Of a stretch of 64,000 bases of DNA, positions 40,569-50,778 are shown piece after piece; positions within the stretch are counted from its first letter, which is position 1, and every line of letters begins with the position of its first letter. The DNA is from Polynucleobacter sp. MWH-Jannik1A5. Its GTDB lineage: Bacteria; Pseudomonadota; Gammaproteobacteria; Burkholderiales; Burkholderiaceae. Location: contig NZ_JACVPQ010000001.1 of the NCBI RefSeq assembly GCF_018881795.1, positions 759,376-823,375 of the forward strand, read 5' to 3'. The notes beneath the pieces were generated by a model. It saw only the letters and a list, made by a program, of their open reading frames with translations. It was not told where the DNA came from and did not search any database. A program made the translations under genes and the position numbers.

Positions 40569-41471
40569 TTATCTGGAGCGGATCATCGTACCGAATGCTT
40601 GCTCGGTCAGAATCTCTAGCAATAAAGAGTGTTCAATACGGCCATCAATAATGTGCACTGAATTAACGCCGCTCTTTGCTGCGTCTAATGCAGAAGAAAT
40701 CTTAGGCAACATACCGCCAGAAATCGTGCCGTCAGCAAACAAGCCATCGATCTCACGTGCAGTAAGGTCGGTTAAAAGAGTGCCGTTTTTATCCATCACG
40801 CCCGGAATATTGGTCATCATGACCAGCTTCTCTGCGTGCAAAATTTCAGCCATCTTGCCAGCTACCAAATCTGCATTGATGTTGTAAGCCTGACCTTCTT
40901 CGCTAAATCCAATCGGGGAGATCACCGGAATGAAGGCGTCGTCCTGCAAAGCTTTTACAACTGCAGGATTAATGGCCTCGATTTCGCCAACAAATCCCAA
41001 ATCAATAGTTCCGCCAGCAATCTTTTCATCGGCAACCAACATCTTCTTGGCGCGGATAAGTCCACCGTCTTTACCGGTCAAGCCTACTGCCTGGCCGCCA
41101 AAGTGGTTAATCAACATCACAATGTCTTGTTGCACTTCGCCGCCGAGAACCCATTCAACTACTTCCATGGTCTCTTCATCGGTAACGCGCATACCTTGAA
41201 TAAAGGTGCCAGTCTTACCAATCTTTTTGAGAGCTTCATCAATTTGCGGTCCGCCGCCATGAACCACCACTGGATTCATGCCAACGAGTTTCAACAAAAT
41301 AACGTCGCGTGCAAAACTTTCTTTGAGGCGCTCTTCAACCATAGCGTTTCCGCCGTACTTGATCACGATAGTTTTGCCGTGATACGAGCGGATGTAAGGC
41401 AAAGCCTCAGCCAAAATCTCCGCCTTTAATAAAGGAGAGATATCACTAATAGTTGGTAAATGCTTAGTCAT
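40569..41471 (-). CDS. argB: Acetylglutamate kinase
   Basis: Second step of arginine biosynthesis, phosphorylating N-acetylglutamate. The 300-residue protein has [10 protein letters not shown], the substrate loop [14 protein letters not shown], and [27 protein letters not shown] (quoted in part). The motif set matches the long-chain type seen in Betaproteobacteria. It lies 13 nt after dksA and 10 nt before slmA. Confidence 0.96.
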   Translation of the reverse strand: MTKHLPTISDISPLLKAEILAEALPYIRSYHGKTIVIKYGGNAMVEERLKESFARDVILLKLVGMNPVVVHGGGPQIDEALKKIGKTGTFIQGMRVTDEETMEVVEWVLGGEVQQDIVMLINHFGGQAVGLTGKDGGLIRAKKMLVADEKIAGGTIDLGFVGEIEAINPAVVKALQDDAFIPVISPIGFSEEGQAYNINADLVAGKMAEILHAEKLVMMTNIPGVMDKNGTLLTDLTAREIDGLFADGTISGGMLPKISSALDAAKSGVNSVHIIDGRIEHSLLLEILTEQAFGTMIRSR

Positions 41472-41484
41472 TGCTACTTAAAAT

Positions 41485-41973
41485 TTATTCGCCAAATAGT
41501 TTTTGACGGAGTTCACGACGCTCTTGAGCCTCAAGAGATAAATTGGCTGTAGGCCTTGCAATTAAACGGTTCAGGCCGATTGGCTCACCAGTTTCTTCAC
41601 ACCAACCGTAATCACCAGATTCAATACGCGCCAGTGCTTGCTCTACTTTTTTGAGCAACTTACGCTCACGGTCACGTGTACGTAACTCCAAGGCATGCTC
41701 TTCTTCAATCGTGGCACGATCCGCAGGATCTGGAACCAAAATATTTTCACGCAAATGTTCTGTTGTCTCGGATGCATTCTTCAGAATGTCATCTTTGAGG
41801 GTGAGTAATTTTTGACGGAAAAAATCTAACTGGGCAGCACTCATGTAGTCCTTCTCGGACATCTTGAGCAATTCAGCTTCCGTTAAGGGCGCGCCTTTTG
41901 GAGCTTTTGTGCTCGCAGCCTTGCTGCTGGCTTTTGCAGCAGCTGCTGGTTTTGTTGCTGTTTTTACCGTCAT
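41485..41973 (-). CDS. dksA: RNA polymerase-binding factor DksA, cysteine-poor zinc-finger variant
   Basis: Secondary-channel regulator of RNA polymerase acting with ppGpp. The 162-residue protein has an Ala/Lys-rich N-terminal extension of about 35 residues, the coiled coil with the Asp pair region (DPADRATIEEEHALELRTRDRERKLLKK, in part), and a C-terminal zinc-finger region GDYGWCEETGEPIGLNRL. Only one of the four zinc-ligand cysteines of E. coli DksA remains. Such variants are known in other Proteobacteria. It lies 119 nt after a zinc-type CobW gene and is followed by argB. Confidence 0.92.
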   Translation of the reverse strand: MTVKTATKPAAAAKASSKAASTKAPKGAPLTEAELLKMSEKDYMSAAQLDFFRQKLLTLKDDILKNASETTEHLRENILVPDPADRATIEEEHALELRTRDRERKLLKKVEQALARIESGDYGWCEETGEPIGLNRLIARPTANLSLEAQERRELRQKLFGE

Positions 41974-42021
41974 CTCATTCTTCCTTGGTTTGAAGCATTA
42001 TTGCCTCATTCTGCCAAACTT

Positions 42022-42049
42022 TTATTACCCTCGAATCAATATTTCTCAA
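42022..42049 (-). promoter_or_regulatory. Candidate sigma-70 promoter for dksA
   Basis: On the minus strand TTGAGA (42049-42044) and TAATAA (42027-42022) are 16 nt apart, which would start transcription about 40 nt ahead of the dksA ATG. The -35 hexamer lies inside a CAATATT repeat cluster. Confidence 0.35.
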
Positions 42050-42064
42050 TATTCATAATATTGA
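42036..42064. repeat. CAATATT repeat cluster, inverted repeat ahead of dksA
   Basis: TCAATATT (42036-42043) and AATATTGA (42057-42064) are perfect 8-nt inverted arms. A third copy, CAATATT at 42047-42053, lies between them, in direct repeat with the first at a 10-nt pitch and in inverted repeat with the last across a 3-nt gap. It overlaps the predicted dksA -35 box, so it may be an operator or a hairpin. Confidence 0.55.
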
Positions 42065-42092
42065 CCGTGGCGGCGGATTGTACCCGAATCTT

Positions 42093-43154
42093 CTAGGCCA
42101 AACAGCCTTCTAGCCCAGCCAGTAGGGTGTCTTTAGGCAAGTCGATGCCAATAAACACCATCCGGGTTTGCTTGGGTTCAGCACCCCAGGGACCAGCCAA
42201 ATCGCTGCCCATCATCTGATGAACCCCCTGAAACACCACTTTTCGGGCACTTCCCTTCACATAAAGCACGCCTTTGTAGCGCAGCATCTTTTCGCCAAAG
42301 ACCTCCAAAATGCCTCCAAGGAAATCTTCCAGCTTTTTGTGATCAAAGGGTTTATCACTACGAAAAACAAAGGATTGAATGCGGTCTGTATGACCAGCAT
42401 GTCCATGGTGATGATCGTGGCTGTGATCGTGGCCACAGGTGCTGTGATCATGATCGTGACTATGGTCATGGCCACAATGTTCGTGATCATGGTCATCTTG
42501 CTCCAAGAAGTGCGGATCGATATCCAGCTTGGCGTTCAGATTAAAGCCCTTAAGGTCCAAAACCGCATTCAGTGGCACCACACCCTTAGAAATGCCAGAA
42601 ATCGGCGCTCTTGGGTTCATATGCATCAGACGATTGCGCAAAGCATCTACTTCTGCAGGAGTAACTAAATCCGTCTTGGTAATAAAGATTTGATCGGCAA
42701 AGCCAACCTGGCGCTGGGCTTCTTCATGTTCATTGAGCTGCAGCTGACCGTGCTTAGCGTCAACCAGGGTAACCACAGCATCTAAGACATAGTGATCAGC
42801 AACATCATCATCCATAAAGAAAGTCTGGGCTACAGGACCGGGATTAGCAACGCCCGTGGTTTCAATCACAACGCGATCAAAGCTAATCTTCTTATCCTTG
42901 CGCTGCTCCCAAAGCTCATTTAGCGCTTCAACGAGGTCGCCACGAATGGTGCAGCAAATACAGCCATTACTCATTTGCACAATATTCTCTTGGTTGTCTT
43001 GCACCAAAATATCGTTATCAATATTTTCTTCGCCGAACTCATTCTCAATCACGGCAATTTTTTTGCCATGCTCTTCAGTCAGAATGTGTTTAAGCAATGT
43101 GGTTTTGCCGCTTCCTAAGAAGCCCGTCAAAATGGTTACCGGAATTAATGCCAT
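42093..43154 (-). CDS. CobW/COG0523 GTPase, probable zinc chaperone (ZNG1/YeiR type)
   Basis: A 353-residue G3E GTPase. The P-loop is [11 protein letters not shown] at residues 9-19, the metal motif CICC is in [12 protein letters not shown], and ITKTDLVTP is the G4 region. A histidine-rich linker of about 35 residues ([17 protein letters not shown] and more) separates the GTPase from the C-terminal CobW domain, which suits zinc handling. I chose ATG 43154 ([11 protein letters not shown]) over the frame start at 43169 because the family begins right before the P-loop. Its location beside a cysteine-poor dksA recalls zinc-starvation gene sets. Confidence 0.88.
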   Translation of the reverse strand: MALIPVTILTGFLGSGKTTLLKHILTEEHGKKIAVIENEFGEENIDNDILVQDNQENIVQMSNGCICCTIRGDLVEALNELWEQRKDKKISFDRVVIETTGVANPGPVAQTFFMDDDVADHYVLDAVVTLVDAKHGQLQLNEHEEAQRQVGFADQIFITKTDLVTPAEVDALRNRLMHMNPRAPISGISKGVVPLNAVLDLKGFNLNAKLDIDPHFLEQDDHDHEHCGHDHSHDHDHSTCGHDHSHDHHHGHAGHTDRIQSFVFRSDKPFDHKKLEDFLGGILEVFGEKMLRYKGVLYVKGSARKVVFQGVHQMMGSDLAGPWGAEPKQTRMVFIGIDLPKDTLLAGLEGCLA

Positions 43155-43223
43155 GGATGATCCAATCAAAATCTAGAGGCTAAAGTTTCCCAAAGCGGGA
43201 AACCTTCTATCTTACCGAGTTCC

Positions 43224-44225
43224 TCAGTCTTTGCCAGCCTTTGCGCGTGGATGCGCTTTATCGTAGGCCTGGGCAAGGTGCTGAAAGTCAAGGGAGGTAT
43301 AAATCTGGGTGCTAGCGATGCTGGCGTGCCCCAACATCTCCTGGACGGCGCGCAAATCTTGTGATGACTGCAACACATGACTTGCAAAGCTATGTCTCAT
43401 CATATGGGGGTGCACATGCGTTGGTAAACCAGCGCGCATGGCTAAGGTGCGTAAGCGTGCCTGCACTGTGCGTGGCGATAAACGCTTACCTGTGGCAGAT
43501 AAAAATAGTGCGATTGACTCTTCGGTGTAGCTTCCGGCATCGCGCAGCTCTCGCCATGCCATAAGAGATTTCATAGCGGGCACACCAACAGGAACGGAGC
43601 GTCGTTTACCGCCCTTGCCCAAAACCGTTACCTCCGCAGCATCCCAATCCAACCAACCTGCAGACTCATGTTGGCGATCTTTACTTTGCATCACATCAAT
43701 ACCCAAAAGCTCTGAAAGACGCAAGCCCGAGGAATAGAGCAGATCAATAATTGCCGCATCCCGAATCGACTCTAAATCCTTTTTCTCTTCCGCCTCTTTG
43801 ACTGCTTGATTTACCAAAGCAAGCGCCTGCTCAACAGATAAAGCTTTAGGCAAAGACTTCAAGCGCTTAGGCGCCTTGACATCATCTACGGGGTTTGCAA
43901 CCAGTGCGCTTGTTACCTTACCTGCGCGTGCATCACGTCGCGCATCTTTTTCGCTGAGCCAGTCATACCAACCACGCCATGCAGAAAGTGCTCTCGCAAT
44001 ACTTCTCGAAGATTTACCTTTTGAATGCAAACGGCCAGCCCAACGACGCACATGCCCATTGCTTACCTTTAAAAGTTCAATGGCGTCTTCAAGGGCAAAG
44101 TTTTGTAAATCACTCAGGTCCATGCCATACGCTTTGAGCGTATGCGGCGAGAGTTGGCGCAAGACATGCAACTCATGCAAATACTCTTGCATGAGGGGGT
44201 GAAGGTCAGTCGCCTTTAATTTCAT
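43224..44225 (-). CDS. xerC: Tyrosine recombinase XerC
   Basis: Resolves chromosome dimers at dif together with XerD. The 333 residues have an N-terminal SAM-like core-binding domain and the catalytic domain with Arg in YSSGLRLSELL, HPHMMRHSFASH (His and Arg), the later His in LGHASIASTQIYTSL and the nucleophile Tyr in the same block. It follows DUF484 with a 20-nt overlap, a standard gamma/beta-proteobacterial pair, and lies in the gatCAB run. Confidence 0.94.
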   Translation of the reverse strand: MKLKATDLHPLMQEYLHELHVLRQLSPHTLKAYGMDLSDLQNFALEDAIELLKVSNGHVRRWAGRLHSKGKSSRSIARALSAWRGWYDWLSEKDARRDARAGKVTSALVANPVDDVKAPKRLKSLPKALSVEQALALVNQAVKEAEEKKDLESIRDAAIIDLLYSSGLRLSELLGIDVMQSKDRQHESAGWLDWDAAEVTVLGKGGKRRSVPVGVPAMKSLMAWRELRDAGSYTEESIALFLSATGKRLSPRTVQARLRTLAMRAGLPTHVHPHMMRHSFASHVLQSSQDLRAVQEMLGHASIASTQIYTSLDFQHLAQAYDKAHPRAKAGKD

Positions 44226-44880
44226 AAGCTTGGATGCGATCCAAAGCTGCGGCAGTGAGTTCAGCGATCTGACGCAAATAAAACGCGCCCATGTCTGCAG
44301 TAAAGCGGGATTCGTCTTTACTTGCTAGCAACAACACTGCTGGCGATTGATTGGCGCCAATACTTTTGCCCAGCGGCAAGCCAATAGCAACCATGCTTTG
44401 CCACTCAGGATCAATAGTGGTTTGACTTGCTAAAAGATCTACGCTGGCAGCAGCCAACTCTTTTGCAGAACCACACAAGGGAGTGTCAACCCAAGGACTA
44501 AATGCAGAATTCGGTGACAGCAATTGCGCAGACTCCACTTCAAAGACTTCGGCCAAGCCAGAAGTAATCGCAGACTCTACATCGGCTTTATTGTTTGCTT
44601 TCATTAAACGCAAAAGCCAAGCAACTAAACTTTGCTGCGTTTTATCGTTACGACTACCAAAGTGCAGCATCTCACTTAAGCGACGATTGAGTTCTTGATT
44701 TTGTGTACGCAACACCGTCATCTGACGCTCTTGCAAAGAGATAGCACGATCTTCATGGGGATGCTTAATACGAATCTCATTGAAGAGATCAGCATAGCGC
44801 TCAAAAAAGCCTGGGGTTACACGCAACCACTCAGCAACTAACTCTTCTTGCTCGGCTTGTTTCGGATCTATTGCGCTCAT
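44206..44880 (-). CDS. DUF484 family protein (GAF-like)
   Basis: A 224-residue cytoplasmic protein. The N-terminus has VAEWLRVTPGFFERYADLF and a short coiled coil (SLQERQMTVLRTQNQELNRRL, in part), followed by a GAF-like domain ending RQIAELTAAALDR. DUF484 genes usually precede xerC; the role is unknown. The ATG at 44880 is preferred over a TTG at 44883. It starts 27 nt after gatB. Confidence 0.85.
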   Translation of the reverse strand: MSAIDPKQAEQEELVAEWLRVTPGFFERYADLFNEIRIKHPHEDRAISLQERQMTVLRTQNQELNRRLSEMLHFGSRNDKTQQSLVAWLLRLMKANNKADVESAITSGLAEVFEVESAQLLSPNSAFSPWVDTPLCGSAKELAAASVDLLASQTTIDPEWQSMVAIGLPLGKSIGANQSPAVLLLASKDESRFTADMGAFYLRQIAELTAAALDRIQAYEIKGD

Positions 44881-44907
44881 CAATTGCTTTCTAAAAATGT
44901 TCTTTTG

Positions 44908-46380
44908 TTAACCCAGCTTTTTACGCAAGAGTTCATTTACCTGACCAGGATTGGCTTTGCCTTGAGAGGCTTTCATGATCTGGCCCACCAAAGCATTAAA
45001 TGCTTTCTCTTTGCCAGAACGGAACTCTTCAACCGATTTCTGATTCGCCGCCAAAACTTGATCAATGATGGCCTCAATTGCACCGCTATCACTAATTTGC
45101 TTCAAACCCTTGGCATCAATCACTTGATCTACAGTGCTAATGGTCTTGCCTGCAAGAGCCTCTTCCCAAAGAATCGCAAAAATGTCTTTAGCAATTTTGT
45201 TGGAGATAGTGCCATCCGCGACGCGAGTCAGTAATGGCGCTAAATGTTCCGCCTTTAATGGCGCATCTGCCGCAGCAATACCAGCACGATTTAATGACGA
45301 TGCAAGTTCGCCAGCAATTAAATTAGCCGCTGCTTTTGCTAATGGCTTACCAACGATTGCCAATAGGTCTTCAAATACTTTTGCAGTATCACGATCTTGC
45401 GTGAGCAACTGCGCATCGTAGGCGCTTAAACCAAATTCGCTTTGCCACTGATCACGCAACTGCGCAGGGAGTGCAGGCATCTTGCTACGCACAGCTTCAA
45501 TCCATGCATCATCAATGACTACAGGCAATAAGTCAGGGTCCGGGAAGTAGCGATAGTCATTCGCATCTTCTTTGCTACGCATGCTACGTGTTTCACCGCG
45601 ATCGGGATCATATAAACGGGTTTCTTGAACGACGGTACCGCCATCTTCAATTAACTCAATTTGACGACGCACCTCGTATTGAATTGCCTCTTCCAAGAAA
45701 CGGAAAGAGTTCAGATTCTTAATTTCGCAACGGGTACCAAACTCTGCTTGCCCCATAGGGCGAACAGATACGTTTGCATCGCAACGGAATGAACCTTCTT
45801 GCATATTGCCGTCACAAACACCCAGCCAAACCACCAGGCCATGTAGTGCTTTGGCATAGGCAACCGCCTCTGCGGCACTGCGCATTACGGGCTCAGTCAC
45901 GATTTCCAGCAAAGGTGTTCCTGCGCGATTTAAATCGATGCCACTAGAAGGCTCTTCATGGGGGCCAGTAAAACCTTCTTCGTGGACTGATTTACCTGCG
46001 TCTTCTTCCATGTGGGCGCGAGTGAGCTCAACTACCTTCACCTCATCGCCAACCAGGATTTCAACTTTTCCTCCAACTACAACTGGAATTTCCATTTGGC
46101 TAATTTGATAGCCCTTAGGTAAATCAGGATAGAAATAGTTCTTACGTGCAAAGATGCTTGCCGGTGAAATCTTTGCATTCACTGCTAGCCCAAAACAAAT
46201 CGCATGCTCTACTGCTTGGCGATTGAGCACTGGCAATACACCAGGCAGCGCAAGGTCCACCGCACATGCTTGCGTGTTTGGCTCCGCACCAAAGCGCGTG
46301 CTTGCACCACTAAAAATCTTCGACTGTGTTTGTAATTGTGCGTGGGTCTCTAGACCAATAACGACTTCCCATTGCATCAT
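44908..46380 (-). CDS. gatB: Aspartyl/glutamyl-tRNA amidotransferase subunit B
   Basis: Kinase and tRNA-recognition subunit that helps convert Glu-tRNA-Gln or Asp-tRNA-Asn. The protein starts (M)[15 protein letters not shown] and has [14 protein letters not shown] and the C-terminal Yqey tail ending [14 protein letters not shown]. Two tandem ATG codons, at 46380 and 46377, follow AGGTGG; the first overlaps the gatA stop as ATGA. The frame extends 10 codons further upstream, but that part has no family support. Confidence 0.96.
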   Translation of the reverse strand: MMQWEVVIGLETHAQLQTQSKIFSGASTRFGAEPNTQACAVDLALPGVLPVLNRQAVEHAICFGLAVNAKISPASIFARKNYFYPDLPKGYQISQMEIPVVVGGKVEILVGDEVKVVELTRAHMEEDAGKSVHEEGFTGPHEEPSSGIDLNRAGTPLLEIVTEPVMRSAAEAVAYAKALHGLVVWLGVCDGNMQEGSFRCDANVSVRPMGQAEFGTRCEIKNLNSFRFLEEAIQYEVRRQIELIEDGGTVVQETRLYDPDRGETRSMRSKEDANDYRYFPDPDLLPVVIDDAWIEAVRSKMPALPAQLRDQWQSEFGLSAYDAQLLTQDRDTAKVFEDLLAIVGKPLAKAAANLIAGELASSLNRAGIAAADAPLKAEHLAPLLTRVADGTISNKIAKDIFAILWEEALAGKTISTVDQVIDAKGLKQISDSGAIEAIIDQVLAANQKSVEEFRSGKEKAFNALVGQIMKASQGKANPGQVNELLRKKLG

Positions 46381-47894
46381 GCCACCTCGCTTGCTTGACG
46401 CAAATGCCAATCACTGGCCTGCTGATATTGATGAGCTACCTGCAAGAGGCGTGCTTCAGAAAAATAATTGCCGATGAGCTGCATGCCAATAGGTAAATTA
46501 TTGGCATTAAATCCGCATGGCACACTCATTGCCGGCAGGCCTGCCAAGTTTGTTGATAGCGTATAAATATCTTCTAAATACATTTGCACAGGGTCTTTTG
46601 ACTTTTCACCTAAGCGCCAGGCTACATCAGGGGCTACGGGCCCCAAGATGACATCACATTGATTAAAAGCCGCCTGAAAATCTGCCGCAATAATGCGACG
46701 AATCTTTTGTGCCTGCAGATAGTAAGCATCATAGTAACCATGACAAAGGACATAGGTTCCAATCATGATGCGGCGCTTTACTTCCGAGCCAAAACCCTCG
46801 GTGCGAGACTTGGCATACATATCACCAAGATCACGATATTCATTTGCGCGATATCCGTAACGAACACCATCAAAGCGACTCAAATTACTCGATGCTTCTG
46901 CAGGTGCTAAAACGTAATAAACGGGGATAGATAATTTGGTTTTGGGCAAACTTACTTCAATTAATGTGGCTCCTAAGTTTTCTAAAAGCTTGGAGGCTTC
47001 ATTAACGGACTTGGCAACATCGCTTGCTAAACCTTCAGCAAAAAATTCTTTTGGTAAACCAACACGCAAACCATCTAGTGGTTTTGCTGAATTGTTGTTT
47101 CCATCTTTCCAGTTTTGGTTGAGGTAACGGCCGTAATCTTCTCCGGAGTCCGCTAAAGAAGTGGAGTCACGTGGATCATGCGAAGACATTGCTGAAAGCA
47201 GCAAAGCGCAATCTTCTGCGGTCTTGCCCATCGGGCCCGCTTGATCGAGTGAAGATGCGTAGGCAATCATGCCGTAACGAGAAACACGCCCATAGCTGGG
47301 CTTAATTCCAGTTAAGCCACAAAATGCAGCTGGCTGGCGAATTGAGCCGCCTGTATCGGTACCAGTAGCAATCGGCGCTAACCCAGCAGCAACTGCTGCT
47401 GCAGAGCCGCCTGAAGAACCGCCGGCAACGTGCGCGGCATTCCATGGATTTAAAACCGGGCCGTAAGCAGAGTTTTCATTAGAAGAGCCCATAGCGAACT
47501 CATCCATATTTGTCTTGCCCAGACAAACCATGCCAGCGCCATGGGGATTGTTTTCATCTGGGATACCCAGATTCGCCACTACCGTGGCGTCGAATGGGCT
47601 CTGGTATCCCTCCAGGATTTTGGAGGCTGCAGTCGACTTCCAGCCACGCGTTACAAAGACATCTTTATGTGCAATGGGGATGCCGGTTAACTTGCCCGCT
47701 TTCCCAGATGAAATTAACTGATCTGCTTTATTAGCTTGCTCTAAGCTTAAGTGAGCATTCACATCAAGATAGGCATTCCACTGCTTTCCAGCTTCAATAC
47801 GGTTCAAAAAGTACTGAGTGAGCTCGGTGCTAGAAACCTTTTTAGCGGCTAGCGCTTTTGCCATTAAGGCTATAGGAGTGTTGTGCCAACTCAT
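46377..47894 (-). CDS. gatA: Aspartyl/glutamyl-tRNA amidotransferase subunit A
   Basis: Amidase-signature glutaminase subunit releasing ammonia for the transamidation. The 505-residue protein has the catalytic Lys in IPIAHKDVF, the Ser-cisSer-Lys signature in [34 protein letters not shown] (quoted in part), and [15 protein letters not shown]. Its start overlaps gatC by 4 nt and its end overlaps gatB by 4 nt, giving a tight gatC-gatA-gatB operon. Confidence 0.97.
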   Translation of the reverse strand: MSWHNTPIALMAKALAAKKVSSTELTQYFLNRIEAGKQWNAYLDVNAHLSLEQANKADQLISSGKAGKLTGIPIAHKDVFVTRGWKSTAASKILEGYQSPFDATVVANLGIPDENNPHGAGMVCLGKTNMDEFAMGSSNENSAYGPVLNPWNAAHVAGGSSGGSAAAVAAGLAPIATGTDTGGSIRQPAAFCGLTGIKPSYGRVSRYGMIAYASSLDQAGPMGKTAEDCALLLSAMSSHDPRDSTSLADSGEDYGRYLNQNWKDGNNNSAKPLDGLRVGLPKEFFAEGLASDVAKSVNEASKLLENLGATLIEVSLPKTKLSIPVYYVLAPAEASSNLSRFDGVRYGYRANEYRDLGDMYAKSRTEGFGSEVKRRIMIGTYVLCHGYYDAYYLQAQKIRRIIAADFQAAFNQCDVILGPVAPDVAWRLGEKSKDPVQMYLEDIYTLSTNLAGLPAMSVPCGFNANNLPIGMQLIGNYFSEARLLQVAHQYQQASDWHLRQASEVA

Positions 47895-48184
47895 TCGATC
47901 ACCCTTGGTACAAGGAAGTAGCCATCCTGCTGCGCAGGGGCTGACTGCATGTTTTCGGCGCGATGGTCAGACTCGGTCACTTGGTCAGCACGCATAGGCT
48001 GGGCCAAATCACGCAAAAAGAGAATGGGATGAGCCAAAGGCTCAAGCCCGCTTGTATCAACGGCCTGCATTTCCTCCACCAAGGAAAAAATGGCCTGCAA
48101 TTGAGGCAAAACTGCCTCAGCTTCTGCCTGATTTAACTCAAGCCTAGAAAGGTGCGCAATGCGCTGGACATCATCAAGTTTCAT
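47891..48184 (-). CDS. gatC: Aspartyl/glutamyl-tRNA amidotransferase subunit C
   Basis: A 97-residue helical stabilising subunit of GatCAB. The N-terminal [24 protein letters not shown] (in part) and the C-terminal [17 protein letters not shown] are family features. It is the first gene of the operon and divergent from mreB, with 61 nt between the start codons. Confidence 0.95.
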   Translation of the reverse strand: MKLDDVQRIAHLSRLELNQAEAEAVLPQLQAIFSLVEEMQAVDTSGLEPLAHPILFLRDLAQPMRADQVTESDHRAENMQSAPAQQDGYFLVPRVIE

Positions 48185-48221
48185 GGGGCGCTAGAGTATC
48201 ATTCCTATATATTTTCATTAA

Positions 48222-49289
<1,068 letters not shown>

Positions 49290-49313
49290 GCGACATACAC
49301 GTCGACCAGGGAA

Positions 49314-50249
49314 TTGCAACATAGCGCTCCACCACTTTTCAGACAGGGCATTCCGGCCTTACTTAAACTGATTGTCTGTCTGTCGATCAGCATCGCTCTG
49401 ATGCTGATCGATTTTCGTTTCAAAGCACTCGATCCCATCCGCAACAACGTCAATTGGATTTTGCGTCCGCTTGAATACGTCATGATGATGCCGCGCAATG
49501 TACTTGAAGCAACATCAGAATATTTCACCACTAGATCAACTCTGGATCAAGAAAACCAAGTGATGAAAGTGCGTCAAGCGGAACTTTCTCTGCTGGCAAA
49601 TCAATCAGAATTTTTGATGGTGGAAAACCAAAACTTGCGTGAGCTGATGGCTTTGCAAAAACAGGTGCCATTTAAAACACTTCCAGTAGAAATTCTATTT
49701 AATCCACCGAACCCTATTTCACAGCGCATTGTGATTAATCGCGGGAGTAACGACGGCCTTAAGCTAGGCAACCCGATTGCCAATGATTCCGGTATTTTGG
49801 GTCAAGTAGTTCGCCTGTATGAGCGCTCTGCCGAGGTTTCTCTGCTGGAAGACCGTGATTTTGCCGTTCCGGTGCAGGTGGCGCGTAACGGACTTCGTGC
49901 AGCCGTCTTTGGTGCAGGGCGCGGTAACCCGCTAGAGCTTCGCTACCTACCAGTAGCAAGCGATCTTGAGGTCGGGGATATTTTGCTAACCTCTGGAATT
50001 GATGGCATTTACCCTCCCGGTTTTGCAGTAGCCGTCATTAGCAAAATTGAACGCAATGTCGATAAGAATTCCTCAAATGTATTTTGCGTACCAGTTGCAG
50101 CAGTAAATCGCTATCGTCAAGCATTGGCGCTTTTATATGATCCGCAGTTTGATGCTAAAGCTCCGACGCTGAATAACAAATCAGCAACCGGTGCGCCGCT
50201 AACAAACACCCCCGGTAGACGTCAAACTCGTGCGCGGGGAATGCAATGA
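49314..50249 (+). CDS. mreC: Rod-shape determining protein MreC
   Basis: Bitopic inner-membrane scaffold linking MreB to PBP2. It has 311 residues, one N-terminal transmembrane helix (about 14-36), a coiled coil (TRSTLDQENQVMKVRQAEL and following), and the periplasmic beta domains with VVRLYERSAEVSLLEDRDFAVPV (in part). The start is TTG at 49314 after CCAGGG; the first ATG would fall inside the membrane helix. It ends in a 4-nt overlap with mreD. Confidence 0.94.
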   Translation: MQHSAPPLFRQGIPALLKLIVCLSISIALMLIDFRFKALDPIRNNVNWILRPLEYVMMMPRNVLEATSEYFTTRSTLDQENQVMKVRQAELSLLANQSEFLMVENQNLRELMALQKQVPFKTLPVEILFNPPNPISQRIVINRGSNDGLKLGNPIANDSGILGQVVRLYERSAEVSLLEDRDFAVPVQVARNGLRAAVFGAGRGNPLELRYLPVASDLEVGDILLTSGIDGIYPPGFAVAVISKIERNVDKNSSNVFCVPVAAVNRYRQALALLYDPQFDAKAPTLNNKSATGAPLTNTPGRRQTRARGMQ

Positions 50250-50770
50250 TTGATTTCCAAAGCGGCTATATTCTGCGCCCGGTAAATCCGGTCTTTATTT
50301 ACTTCAGCTTATTTTGTGCGCTGCTATTAAATCTATTGCCGATTGGTAACTATGGCTGGGTACCCGATTGGTTGATTCTCTGTATTGTGTTTTGGAATAT
50401 TCATCAACATCGATATGTGAGCGTGATCACCGCGTTCATTCTTGGTCTCATGATGGATGTTCATAACTCCGATCTCCTAGGCTTGCATGCCTTTAGTTAC
50501 TCGCTTGTTGCTTATGTCGCCATCTCATGGCACAGACGTATTGTGGCTCTCACGGTGCTGTCACAAGCATTACATCTGCTGCCGATTTTCTTATTGGTAT
50601 CACTCTTTCCCGTGCTGGCACATTGGTTGCTAAGCGGCGAACTATATTGGTGGGCTCTCACAGGCGCTATTCAAGCACTGATTGAGGCGATGCTCTGGCC
50701 ATTAGCAACGCGCATCCTCCTTGCGCCACAGCGTCGCCCTATAGATGTTGATCACAATCGACCACTCTAA
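50246..50770 (+). CDS. mreD: Rod-shape determining protein MreD
   Basis: A 174-residue integral membrane protein with five or so hydrophobic helices and the family segment WVPDWLILCIVFW followed by GLMMDVHNSDLLGLHAFSY. It is part of the elongation complex with MreC and RodA. Its ATG overlaps the mreC stop (ATGA), and mrdA follows 8 nt later. Confidence 0.93.
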   Translation: MIDFQSGYILRPVNPVFIYFSLFCALLLNLLPIGNYGWVPDWLILCIVFWNIHQHRYVSVITAFILGLMMDVHNSDLLGLHAFSYSLVAYVAISWHRRIVALTVLSQALHLLPIFLLVSLFPVLAHWLLSGELYWWALTGAIQALIEAMLWPLATRILLAPQRRPIDVDHNRPL

Positions 50771-50778
50771 GAATTAAG

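Noticed and set aside
40836-41429. Long open frame (197 codons) antisense to argB
   Set aside because: It lies wholly within argB on the other strand, shows no family pattern, and mirrors argB codon use.
42380-42500. Apparent DNA tandem repeat
   Set aside because: It encodes the histidine-rich linker of the GTPase; the repetition follows from HD/HGH codons and is not a separate element.
42168-42668. Open frame with Met/Val-rich repeats antisense to the CobW gene
   Set aside because: Its repeats are the reverse complement of the His/Asp codons of the metal-binding linker; no independent coding support.
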